Source: Ixodes scapularis
Taxonomy: Eukaryota; Arthropoda; Arachnida; Ixodida; Ixodidae
Reading direction: 5' to 3'
DNA length: 64,000 bases
Assembly (NCBI RefSeq): GCF_016920785.2
Contig: NW_024609846.1
Location: 87,880,570 to 87,944,569, forward strand
This document shows, piece by piece, positions 47,900-58,559 of the stretch. The notes below the pieces were generated by a model. That model saw only the letters and a program-made list of their open reading frames with translations, did no database searches and had not been told where the DNA came from. Numbering within the stretch: the stretch's first letter is position 1; each line of letters starts with the position of its first letter. The position numbers and the translations under genes were made by a program.

Positions 47900-48370
47900 T
47901 GCACTCAGAACGGTTTGCCCCCGATTATTATTGAGAGCGTTTCGAATATGGGGCGGTGTGCTGGAGTACGCGAGCTTCCAAAGGCTTGGCCCTTTTAGTG
48001 GAAGCTATGAAAGGACCGCCTGCTGTCCTTCCATGCTGCTGACAAACGCTGTTTGTTGTTCACGTTGTTTACGGAACAGTGCACTCTCGCTAATAGTCAC
48101 TATGTATCCGGGAAGGTCGTTTCATACGCGGATGCCACGTGGAACGACTGAGTTAATGAACGCGTTGGTTGACCCAGTTATGTGTTAAAACCTTTTACTG
48201 TTAGTGGCACAATGAGATGACCTATTAGATGGTTTAAGGAAAGTAACGCTTGAAAAACCATTGCTATAATAGAACTTGTGAATTAGGCACAGAGTAGAAA
48301 TGGTTCGACGTATACTTCGAGCAATGGTGGATTTTCCGTCCCTTGCAAATTTTAAGCCTAGTTCAATTTA
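47900..48370 (-). pseudogene. LINE ORF2 C-terminal fragment
   Basis: Translating the minus strand gives STLCLIHKFYYSN, then LKPSNRSSHCATNSKRF, then STNAFINSVVPRGIRV, a stop (TGA where TGG is expected) and NDLPGYIV. The order matches the conserved tail of CR1/Jockey-type LINE ORF2 (F.NS..PR.IR.WNDLP). Two in-frame stops show decay. The RT core is missing. It differs from the copies at 30 and 36.5 kb. Confidence 0.6.
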
Positions 48371-48796
48371 AAAGAGGGCGTATCGAGAAACGCGTTCGCC
48401 TTACAGAGAAAAATAAAATAAAAAAAAAAAAAACGAAATGAAATGTTGTTAGAAAAACCCAAACATGACTGGCTTTTTATGCAATTACTCACAGTTTTAG
48501 AAACGCAGGGGGCCGAGGCTTGTCCCGAGAGCATCTTATTATCACTCGTCAGCCAATGAGATTGCTGCATTAGTCTATAAGATCGATAAATAACCGATCA
48601 CAAAGCTAGAAGCGCAAACATAATTATTCAGCCACGCTGCGTTTCTGAGTGCAACAAAATTGTGCAGAAGATGTGAGCGAGAAATCCGAGTAACCAGGCG
48701 AAGTACGAGAACACCATCACCGGTAAGCACCACTCGCCTCGCAGGCATACGAGCTGTTTCCCACAGCGACGTATGTGGCCGCGCGTTTAGCTAAGG

Positions 48797-49697
48797 CAGT
48801 GGTTTCAAACTCATTCAAGTATGGGGCCCAGACAGCCCACACCGGAAAGGTCGCGGGTCAGCGTTAGACGGGGGGGGGGGGGGGGGGGGGAGGAAGGGAG
48901 GGGGGGTTAGAACATTTTTGAGAGGAGAGACCTTGCTCTCTATGCTTTTTGTAAAATCACAGTTTCGCCAGTGACGTCTTTCGATTTCCTTTGTTTTATG
49001 ACTACTTTGGGCCCTGACCTGATGTGATAAAAATTTAAATCGCACCGCCCCGCCAACGTGCAGGCATTTTTAATAGGACAAGAGAACAAGTTCACTGTCG
49101 TTCCCGTTGCTCCATTAACTCAGAAATTAACCAAACTCAACATGTCTCTGAAAACAATCAGTTAATATTACAGTTGTTGTTTTAATGAAGATTTTTATTA
49201 CAACCCTCTGACCAAATATTTGTCTTTTAATGATGATATTTCCTCGATGGCGAGAATCCCGAGCTCGTAGCTTTATTTTTGGCCGTTGCTCCGGCTGATC
49301 GAAAGTTCGCGCAGCCGAAATGCATCCTTTGACGAATAGCTCGCGCTTGCAGCCTAGTAGCGGAACGGTTGGACATTACAGAAAAGCTGGGAAAGAAAAT
49401 ATTAAGCGAGACAAAGGGCAAATGAACACAGATAAGTATAAACCATGTTAATACGTTAAAAGAGCAGAGCTATGTTGCGCCTTGTTGTGTCCTGTTCTCG
49501 TCTTTTGCCCTCGTCCTTGATGTGCACAAGATTGCATAAGCAGAGCTACGTCTCGAGTAAAAAGGAGTCGATGATAGGAGATCACTATGGCGCATGCCAT
49601 TTCTAGCGCTCGAGACATGGGAACTGGGATCGACTCTTAACCGGTAGCCTGTGATCCGCGTCCCAGCGAGTCGCGGGCCGCGTGTTTGAAACCCCTG
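48797..49697. mobile_element. Non-autonomous hAT element, 901 bp
   Basis: The left terminus is CAGTGGTTTCAAAC and the right terminus in reverse complement is CAGGGGTTTCAAAC, a 14-bp TIR with one mismatch. Flanking octamers AGCTAAGG (48789-48796) and ACCTAAGA (49698-49705) match at six of eight positions, consistent with an aged 8-bp hAT target duplication. Subterminal TCGCGGGTC/GTCGCGGGCC blocks support the pairing. There is no transposase ORF. A G21 run lies at 48870-48890. Confidence 0.75.
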
Positions 49698-49745
49698 ACC
49701 TAAGATATGCGGAGCGCAAGTTCGGTCTGCTTCTTGCCCAGCGAG

Positions 49746-49888
49746 TTGCCGTGACATTAGAACACGGAGCTCTGATTGACTGATATTGGAAGAGTAGTTG
49801 GTAGACGTCGAGGCAGCTATAGCATCGATGTCCACCCACTATCCTTCCAATCAGATCCAATCTGAGCTCCGCGCTTTAACGTCTCCGC
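49746..49888. repeat. Fold-back MITE-like element, copy D
   Basis: The left arm (ACACGGAGCTCTGATTGAC, TATTGGAAGAGTAGTTGGTAG) mirrors the right arm (CCACCCACTATCCTTCCAAT, CAATCTGAGCTCCGCG). Its left context (TATGCGGAGCGCAAGTTCGG) is shared with copy C. It lies about 50 bp beyond the right end of the hAT element. Confidence 0.65.
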
Positions 49889-49934
49889 CATCCCACTCGC
49901 AAGAAGCAGACATGCACTGCGCAAGCATATAGAG

Positions 49935-50024
49935 TATAGACCTTTTCAGCGGTAGTCTCGAACGAAGCAATTTACTGCGCGCGTCCCTGGTTTTGAAAGC
50001 AGGCACGTAGCCAGGATTTTGTTT

Positions 50025-50058
<34 letters not shown>

Positions 50059-51155
50059 GGGCCCCATGGGCCGCCCCCCTGGCTACGTACCTGGTTGAAA
50101 GTGTGCGTCAGTGTTGCCCGACTGCACTGGGCTGTGGATTTTCTCATCAGTGGGGTGTGGCAGCCTGCGTAGGCGCGATTCCGCACGCTGGTAACGGATA
50201 AATTGCCGCATTTATTAATTTTCTTTTATTGTGTTCTATGGCGAAAAGAAGTTCTCGGAGTTTTTAAGGCAGCATTGTACTATTTTTGGGAACAAAACCA
50301 AACAAATGAAAGCTATTCTTGGTGAGTCCGTGCGGCAGAACAAATGCACTAGAATGTTTGTTTTATTTTTAGTTGATTTTTTTACGACACCATACACTCA
50401 GCCGTGTCCTTTTAAAACAATCTTAAACGTCGAAAATATTTGAACACACATCTTAGCCGAAATACTTGGGCATTCCTCGCTCACAACATGGAATTCCAAG
50501 GGTTTCATCATTCGAACAACATATATTGTACGTACCCCACGGTACCGCATTATACCAAAAGCATTTGAGAAATATCTCAAATAACGCAGCATATTCAATA
50601 TGCAGTGTCTACGACACTCACTTCACGACGATCGGACGGAATCCGACTTGTTTTTGGGGAACGTTTTGAAGATAGCTGTTTTTTTCTTTGCACAGCACCA
50701 AAGCAAATAAACGAACGCGTCTATTCCGTCCCCATATCCCGGACCCGACCCTATATCAGCTATTTTTCGCAAAGACCCGAAAGATAGCCGGGAAGGCTTT
50801 TCGAGGATCATCTCAATGGAAACAACCCTCGAGGAACGTCGAACGGTCGCGTTGCGGGATGCTTGATGTTCACTCTCTTCGTTTGTTTCCTGCGAAGGCG
50901 GACCAGGCTACGAGTCTTGGTATTCCCTTGTTCTCAAAGTGGAAGATAACACGAAAAGGGTAAGCATCTTGAACGAGCAAATAAATTAAAAATTTTCAAG
51001 AAAAGCCGGCGAACTTTGAATGTACAATGCAGATGGGGAGTCGTACTGATCGGGTTTCCACAGCTCAGGCGGGTGGCAGGCATTTCTGGCTGATAGGGGT
51101 CGCTCGAATCGCAAAATGGTGGCGGCCAGAGAGCTCCTTTTGCAAAGGTCTATAC
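49935..51155. mobile_element. Possible 1.2-kb element with TATAGACCTTT ends
   Basis: The left end TATAGACCTTTTCAG at about 49935 faces an inverted TATAGACCTTTGCAAAAGG ending at about 51155. The shared ends suggest a DNA element; an alternative is two unrelated copies of the AATAGACC family. The interior includes a G-rich hairpin (50000-50093) and several short unassigned ORFs. Confidence 0.35.
50000..50093. repeat. G-rich palindromic repeat with G31
   Basis: CAGGCACGTAGCCAGG at 50000-50015 is mirrored by CCTGGCTACGTACCTG at 50078-50093 (one mismatch). Between them are G31 (50026-50056) and a C-rich right half (GGGCCCCATGGGCC, CCCCCC). The whole 94 bp can fold into a hairpin and the G-run could form a quadruplex. 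GCACGTAGCCAGG...G(n)-type repeats are, from memory, seen in many invertebrate genomes. Confidence 0.8.
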
Positions 51156-52214
51156 GACCGAGTTTTAGCTGACGATAGAAAGACTAGCTCGCGCTTCGCA
51201 TACGAGCGGCAAATACGCAGAGGGCGCATACATAAGCAAACTATACTCGAAAGGTTCAACGACCCTCACGGGAATTCGCTGTGTGCACACTGAAGCGAGG
51301 ATACATAGCCTGCCCTTGCGCGTCGGTTGCCGGCCGGCTGAAGCCAACACAACCCATAGGTCAGAACCTACACCTTTCTACCCCAAACGTCATCACTGGC
51401 GGATCCACGCGGTGCGTCGTAGCTTGCTTTAGCATCGCTGCCAGCGCGTCACGCTGCGTCTGACAGCGAGCGCGATGCAAGCACCTGGTGACGCTAAGAC
51501 GGACGCGACTGCCTTCCTGCTTTTCAGCGTCTCTCGTCGAGATGCTGCGTGTTTTCCGCTTGGGGCGGGTCGGGGAGGACGTCAGGCTCGGGCCTTATAT
51601 ATTAGTTGGCTTGGTATGCTGCTTAAACGCGCGGACTGAGTGGTTTGACGTGTTCCCGCTGTGGTGTATGTGCGCCCGCGTCTGAACTGAAAGTATATAT
51701 GTATACATACAGTGATTCCGCGCTCACTGTCGGTCGTCTGAGCGCTCCACAACGGAGGAGAGTCATCCTCAATGCCGATGATGGTGCACGGGCACGAGCT
51801 GCTGCGTGTCCGAGACCACCGTATGGTTTACGTATAATAGACCCCTTTCGAATATCACGTGCCGATTATTTGAAGGTCGGAACCATTGCATAATAGCGGA
51901 ACAACTGCCATCGTGCAACGTGCATATCATTCCACACAATTACAAACGTCGGAGCGTGGCGAATAAGAGCCGACGAGCTAATTAAACAGCGTCGAAAGTG
52001 CAACATCACTTTGCGCTCATCACCTTTTTTCTGTACGTGTGTTCTTGCTTTCTAATCGAACCCAACGCATAAAGTGTGCCATGGCGTTGCACGTTTAATA
52101 CGCTGTTGTACAGTGATTCCACAGCTGCAAACAGAATGCAGTGTTTCGAAAGGAGTCTACAGCCTGATATGCGATTTAAATTAAACTTCGCACTCGAAGG
52201 CTATAGACCAGGGG
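51156..52214. other. Intergenic DNA
   Basis: No gene is supported. Another AATAGACCCCTTTCG string occurs at about 51837. The short ORFs in this interval have no motif. Confidence 0.45.
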
Positions 52215-52368
52215 ATCTAAACTTGCCAAACACAAATTTGGGACCTAAGTTCACGGAGGGCGCCGATTTGACTATCCCAACGATGACCTTGCGCTTTTGT
52301 CCCAATCGTCCAATCGGCGCGCTCCGCGAACTTTCGGCTCCAACTTTGTGTTTGGCGAGTTTAAAGAT
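52215..52368. mobile_element. Long-TIR MITE, ~154 bp
   Basis: The left arm (ATCTAAACTTGCCAAACACA, then TTCACGGAGGGCGCCGATT) and the right arm in reverse complement (ATCTTTAAACTCGCCAAACA, then TTCGCGGAGCGCGCCGATT) pair over about 70 bp with scattered mismatches. TATAGACC lies just outside on the left (52202) and GGACCTTTGCAAAA just outside on the right (52369), so it may sit within the AATAGACC family. The 124-codon ORF across it is a by-product. Confidence 0.65.
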
Positions 52369-52489
52369 GGACCTTTGCAAAAATCGCCTTCTGCGCGCTG
52401 CCATCTTTGTCTGCTGGGCTGTGGAAGGCCTTCTGATCATGCTCTCTTGATCTGCTGAGCGGTATATGCAAACTTGCATGTATTTCAAC

Positions 52490-54215
52490 TACTCTACTCA
52501 AGTTACTGTAGTTTAACTACTTTTGTGAGTAGTTCAGTAACTTTCAATTACATTTTTATTCTGGTAATTAGAAGTTTACTTTAATTAGTTTTTCCGAGTA
52601 GCTCCTACTCAAATTACAGATCACATCACAATTTTAGTGGTTGTTTTGCCTATCAACAAACATTCTTGCACAAAAGAGATAAGATGTTGCAAGATCAGTT
52701 GATATTTACAAAGAGGGGGAAGCATGTGGCGTAGGAAAGAGGGGGGGGGGGAAGTGGTTTAGGGAGTCCGAAACCCCCCAAATTTTTCATGAACCCTCCA
52801 CTGGAACAACACTGCTACGAGGCGCGGTGAGCGAACAGACACGACGCAAGAGAGGCCGAGTAACTGTAGGATTAGAGCCGAAGACAGGCGTTTCTTTGCG
52901 TCCTGAAGCTCAAGGAGACTTCATCCACTTGAAGGAAGGGCTGGTCCCCGCTTTTCTTAACGTAGGACCTCTCGCCCACTACAAGAGATGTACACACTGC
53001 ATCCTCACTCAAAGGAGGCAACAAAATGCAGCACCTGCTCTGAAGCTCATCTGCTGCTCCTGTAGTCTGTGTTGCACTCGAAGAAACACGTGCTAAAGGG
53101 CCAAGGAAATGTGACCTTTTTGCTTTGCTTTTCCTTCCGAAACTCAGAATATGGAGATCTTCAAAGATTCGAAGATTGTTCGAGAAACCTTAGTAATTCC
53201 TCCAACGTTTTTATACAGAAAATAATAAACAAGTAGTGTTGGGAAGTGCTCCAAGCACATGGTACTTAAAGTACTACTGTTTAGAAAACTTGTACTTTAC
53301 TTGAAGTACATTCTCTGAGCATGCCCTTGTACTTTACTGAAGTATTTTTTTTTTGGTATTTTCCGAGGAAAGTAAAACTGCTGACTTCAATGTACATTGA
53401 TGTACGTCATCTGGTAATTTCTCTGAGTGAAGTAATGGCGGCTATAAGACCGACACAAATAAGTGTTCTATAAGCTGATTGCGTCAAATAGCTTGTCAGC
53501 AAGAGTAAAACAACTACTCTGTGGCGAATTGACTTTATGCAATATTTCCTGCCATTTCCATAAAAAAACTGATGCACCTCCGGTTACCCCTGGAGCAATG
53601 CATACCAGCTAAAAAAAAAAAAACACTGTATAGGAAATGAAAGGGCATCATGAAGGATTGTGTTAAAAGTACTTGTACTTTACCTTGAAATGTATTGTAT
53701 TTATAGTACGTTACTTCAATTAGATGGCAGCCGGTGTACTTACTACCTTTCTTGAACTACATAAACTCTCATTTAATTTATACTTCAAATACTTTTTAAG
53801 TTTACTTTTCGCAACACTGTAAACAAGCAAACACTGTGTAATAAATCACGCTCAAAGTAGAAATGACACATTTGCGGCATATTACTGACCAAAAAAACAA
53901 AACAAAACGTAAAAAAATAATTAGGCACGCAGAAGCAGAACCAGCTGTTTAAACAATTCCGTGAAAAAACACGCCGATTCATATCTGGCTTGCACAATTT
54001 CGCTAACGCATAAAAACCTGTGTACTTTCTTATTACCATAAAAAAAGATATAAAAGTAACTGCAAAACTAATTCGCTACTTTTTATGGGTAATTAGCAAT
54101 TATCTTAATTACTTTTCGTTTGAGTAATTTCTACAGTACGCAAATGACTTTTGAGTTCAATACTCAATAACTTAGCTTAATTACTTTCTTGAATAACTTG
54201 TATATGTGTAGGTAT
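52490..54215. mobile_element. AT-rich element with TTACT-rich ends, interrupted
   Basis: The left segment 52490-52620 (CTACTCAAGTTACTGTAG, GAGTAGTTCAGTAACTTTC) and the right segment 54040-54215 in reverse complement (GAAAGTAATTAAGCTAAG, GTAATTAAGATAATTGC) are of the same TTACTTT/AGTAA type, inverted relative to each other. A complete hAT at 53234-53819 has inserted between them. The intervening 52740-53100 carries a short ORF with no motif. Exact termini were not determined. Confidence 0.4.
53234..53819. mobile_element. Non-autonomous hAT with perfect 8-bp TSD
   Basis: The element starts TAGTGTTGGGAAGTGC and ends TTTTCGCAACACTG (reverse complement CAGTGTTGCGAAAA). It is flanked by identical octamers TAAACAAG at 53226-53233 and 53820-53827. 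An 8-bp duplication is the signature of hAT transposase. The interior is AT-rich with many AGTACTT/AAGTA strings and no transposase, so it was moved in trans. The intact duplication suggests a younger insertion than the other hATs here. Confidence 0.85.
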
Positions 54216-54473
54216 ATGAGAGCCTGCGCATGCGTCCACACCTCAGTCACTCAGCATTTTTCGCGCGGTTGATAAGCGATCCAAAGGTTTGCTTTGTTTC
54301 CCATTAGGTCTTACCACAGCCGACGTTACGATTCGGTAGAGCCAATCAAGCGGCGCCAGAAGTGCGTCGTCACGACGTTCGTCGTTTTAGGGGCGAAGCT
54401 CATTAGGGTCTTGCCTTGTCTGTCCGTCCGTCCGCCCGGCGTCCGTGCTCACATCAAAAGCAAAAAATGTTTG

Positions 54474-54555
54474 CACAGTCGACAGAATTCGAACCTGTGC
54501 GGGGAGACCCCAAAGGATTTCTAGTCCATCGCCTTAACCACTCGGCCACGACTGC
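54474..54555 (-). tRNA. tRNA-Ser(AGA), possibly pseudogene
   Basis: The 82-nt minus-strand sequence starts GCAGTCGTGGCCGAGTGG and ends GGTTCGAATTCTGTCGACTG, then TG. The acceptor stem GCAGTCG pairs with CGACTGT (one G-U). The anticodon loop reads CTAGAAA (anticodon AGA), the long variable arm TGGGGTCTCCCCGC is typical of tRNA-Ser, and the T stem ACAGG/TCTGT pairs with a G-U. A T6 Pol III terminator follows 6 bases downstream (54462-54467). One T-T mismatch in the anticodon stem (ATGGA/TCCTT) raises doubt about function. It sits next to repeat-like sequence (GTCCGTCCGTCCG), so a tRNA-Ser-headed SINE is the alternative. Confidence 0.75.
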
Positions 54556-56427
54556 GGGACGAGTAGGGGGCTCTGAGATGTGGTAGTAACTCAAGAGCTG
54601 GGGTTTCTGTCATGGATGAAACGTTGCATCTAGCCGCTCAACGTCTACACAGGAGGACACAGGAAAATCTTTCTCGTGCCACGCATGGGGTTGAACAGAA
54701 CTCTAGTCCCTGATATTTTTATACTAGTTTTCACATCAAAAACCGCAGTAAAAAAAGGCAGGCCCCTCAGGGAGCATTACTAATTTCGCCCTTTATGTAA
54801 AGAATAAGAATATATGTAGGTGCATTCTACATACATTAAATGTTACCTCATCAAGACATACACGTTTTAAACTCGAAAGGCATCGTACCTTCCTCCGACA
54901 ACGAAATATTGTAAGATCCACTTTGCGCGGCGAATGGATAATGCGGAAAACTTGCACTTTTCTTGAGGTGAAAACGAGCATACACCAACTCAAGGTCGTT
55001 ATGTCACGCCGCGGTGGTGGCGCTTGGGCCGCACTTCCGGTGTGTGGGGTCGGCAAAAGTCGCCTTGCGGACCGGGCATTGCTATGTTGTTTTGCCAGAA
55101 ACCAGCAGAAACCTGCCTCCTGGTTATAACACTGGACAGTTTTGTAAACTGGGGCAGCACCGAAAAGGCTGGAAAAAATGTGAAGATCAGTTCGAACCAG
55201 TCTTACCTGCCTGATCCGTTCGAGAACGTAATCATGGGCCGTCGAAGGGAACTCTGTCGGAGCACGGTCGAATGCGCGAAGCGCTTAGGATCCGTGAATA
55301 CATTTTGTCGTAAGATTTTTTAGTGCTATCTCAACATGAACTCGGGACAACCGCCGGGCAATATTCGAACCACTAGGATTACGTTCAACGCGTGTTCACG
55401 TTCAAACAATCGGTCTGCACGTTCAAACGGTCTTATGCTCGTGCATACGACAGCGTCCAGTGGACCACATCAATGTTATGCGCCATCGACGGAGTAATTG
55501 CGATACGAAGATATTATGCACTATTGAAAACGTATACGCTTCGAAATCGTCTCGGATAAGTTAGTTCTTTGTAACAGCAGATACAAGGCGATCGCCGACT
55601 TGTTATGCCTGATTCACTCGGTTTAATTTGGCGTACAATTTTCAGTTTCGAAATTGAGTACCGAAGGTGTCAATCTCGCTTATATCGCTGCCAGAGTGAC
55701 GTCGCAACGGAAAATAACAAGCAGATTTCATCACGTGAATCAAGCTCTATACTACGGCGTCCGCGCGGAATTGATCGCCGTGCGTGAACTTCGCAAGTTT
55801 CGGTCTGTCACCAGCCGTGTTAATTTCGGCGAGGCCACTGAAGTAGTCAGACATCAGGATCAATAACCCCAACACAGAAAAAAGCACAGAAACTCCCACC
55901 AACGCCGACAACCCCACATCTCAATGGTTTGTTGACGGGGGACTGCGGGCAACTTACCCACACCCTATAACGGATTCGCGGCGCCGCTCGCCTCCGCTAG
56001 GGTCGCACCGGTTTGTTTGTAAACATGAGTTGGTGTATAGCTGTATTCCAATCTTATAGATGCCAGAAACTCCACTGTTCTGATATCGTTATAAACTGCC
56101 TCCAGATTTTCATTTAGCACGTCATAGTATGTTGTGCTTCAAGGTACTTCGGCGGCATAGTCACGAAGAAAATTATCAAAGTGGAAAAACTTTTTCTACT
56201 TTCCCAGAATGGGACACCACTGGACGTGTATTTCTATCGCAATCTACAGTTGTTTATAAAATATTATTTTAAGCTCTATAAATTGTTCAATCGAGGATGT
56301 TTAGCAACGGCTACTTAGCAGCCGCTTACCAGAAGTGCTGGCACAAAATGCTTTTTCTGTAGGGCGCATAACCGAACCGTGCTGATGAAATGAAAATAAA
56401 GATTCCCAAGTAATCAAAAAGCCATTT
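54556..56427. other. Intergenic DNA, no supported gene
   Basis: Overlapping ORFs at 54923-55323 (three frames open) and 55605-55866 carry no motif. A B-box-like TTCGAACC string at 55364 has no matching A box. Confidence 0.4.
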
Positions 56428-56500
56428 CGTTCTAGCGAGGATTAGAACTCCTGGTTTCCTCATAACCAGGAAGGTGTGGTAGCCACTGAACCATTCCAAT
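56428..56500 (-). repeat. tRNA-like sequence (SINE head or tRNA pseudogene)
   Basis: The minus strand gives an A-box-like ATGGTTCAGTGGCTACC, an anticodon-like stem CCTGGTT/AACCAGG around ATGAGGA, and a decayed B box GGAGTTCTAATCC. No acceptor stem pairs. Order and spacing fit a tRNA ancestor. Confidence 0.45.
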
Positions 56501-58559
56501 ATTTTTGCACACTGCACCACACTACTTTGTCATTCGGCATTTTCTATCTGTCCCACAAATGCTCTGAATACATAATGTATCCAATTAGAGGTGTTATATA
56601 GCAGTGGTTCTCAATATGTCAGCCGCTCCGGACCTCCTAACCGACTCAAAGGATATTCAGGCACCTCCACTGAGCACAATATTTATAAAGAGAAAGCACA
56701 CATAAAACGGCACGCGAATCAAGGATCAGAAAGGGGTACTATATTTGCAGCTGCACGAATTATGTTATATGTCCTTGATATTGACTGGCACTCACAGTAC
56801 GCGAACTGTGTGAAAAGCATTTTTGCATCAATCAAACAAGGCTGCTGACGTCAAGTTTACTGGAAGAAAATCCAATTCGCGAGTCTGTCTCAACATCGAC
56901 CTGTTTTGTGACTTTGATTTGATGTGAACTAATCAGAAAATGTGGCTTCACAGTGTAAATTCATTGAAAATAGCAGCAAGAGTGCTAGTGCATTCTCTCA
57001 CATATGGGGGTATTACGAAAGCGCTCGCCCTCACAAATCGGTAAGGGGACGTTACAGGAACACTTGTTGCAAAGATGTGCTGCAGGAAAGCTCAAGCAGC
57101 GCGTCGTTTTCGAATGGCTTTTTCTTGAAATTAATTAATTATTCAGCTGTGTCGGCGCGGAGATGGCGAAAGTATTCTACCGTTCTTGATCTCAGGGACT
57201 GCTGTTTCTCTTAAATTGCGGTCCTCAACTTTCTTTGAAGGACTCGTGAAAACTATTCAGCTGGGGAAGGACGTTCTAAAACCTTTTTTTCCGTCCGGCT
57301 ACTTCATGCATCCAGGGTCTGGTTAATCGCATCAATGTTGTCATGCACACTGAAGATTGTGACTGGTTTTCCCGTGAAAATGCAGGTATCAGTTGGCTAT
57401 ATCAGAGTCCTCGAACAGAAGCTACACCTCCGCCGGTCTTCCTTTTTCACCAAAATAAAAAAAGAAAACTGAAAGTTTTTTTTTGCTTCGTTTATTTTTT
57501 GGAAGAAAAACGAACGAGTGCTTCATTGGTCATAAACGTCAGGGATTGGTTCTAAGCGGTATTCGCGTAAAGTACAAAAATTGTTTCATCACCCCTTTAA
57601 GACAAAAAAAAAATGTTCGTCAGAGGATTTTTTTTTTTTTTTTGCATTTTTATTATCTGAGGGGGATTGACAAAACTCAGTACTTCAAATTGCATAACTA
57701 CGACTCAAGTCACGTGGACAATTTAAGGAAGATAAAGTAAATATTATCCCGTACAGACTGTACAATAAAATTTAAAAACAACATTATTATTGTTTTGGAA
57801 TAAGGTGCAAATACTGATTGGAACGTTGCCTGACCGAAGCTATTCTATGCATAATTATGTGACACCAATCGTCCCCAAAAGATGATCCCGATTTTTAAAA
57901 TTTGCTCTTTGCGTGCACTTTTTGTTTTTTTTCTTGGCAACCTATAGCGTATATCGTATTACTATCATATTATTGTGTGTTTTATTTTATTATTGTGGAC
58001 TGTTGGTGCTACCATGCTTCGGCGCTGCGGACCTTTACTGTAAATGAAAATCACGGCGACTTTTTGAGTTAACCTGTAAATACTCATAAAAAAGGAACCA
58101 AGTCTCCTATGTGACACACTTCTGACCACGCTTCCCAAAATCACGTCATTCATAAGGGTCACATCGCAAACGTTCCACAGCATGTCAAAACAGTTATTTT
58201 GACTTCATCACTCTCCTAGCGTCTTGCTTGTATTGGAATGATTGTACACATACTTCAGCTGGCCCAGCAGCGTTCAGACAGAGACGGCAAACAAGCCACG
58301 CTGGCCACATTTTCTGACTATCGCAATGTGTCCGTCAATATGAAAGCTTATCATGCCGGAGGAACTCCCTTGCGTCCTTTAACCCCTTTCAGTTGACACT
58401 AAACTGGGTCAGCTCATATCGCCGCTGACTGTACGTTCGATGTGTTATAAGGTTCTCTGGTGTCGGGACAAATACGTTTTTTTTTATTTTTTTTTTATTT
58501 GTCAAGGTAAGTACATTATACCATACAAAACTTGAAAGTATAAAACAGAGAGGACGTGG
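56501..58559. other. Intergenic DNA
   Basis: Only short ORFs, several through A/T runs (57606-57614, 57629-57643, 58479-58498). No element ends or RNA genes were recognised. Confidence 0.45.

Noticed and set aside
55355..55380. tRNA gene suggested by TTCGAACC
   Set aside because: B-box-like string alone; no A box upstream on that strand.
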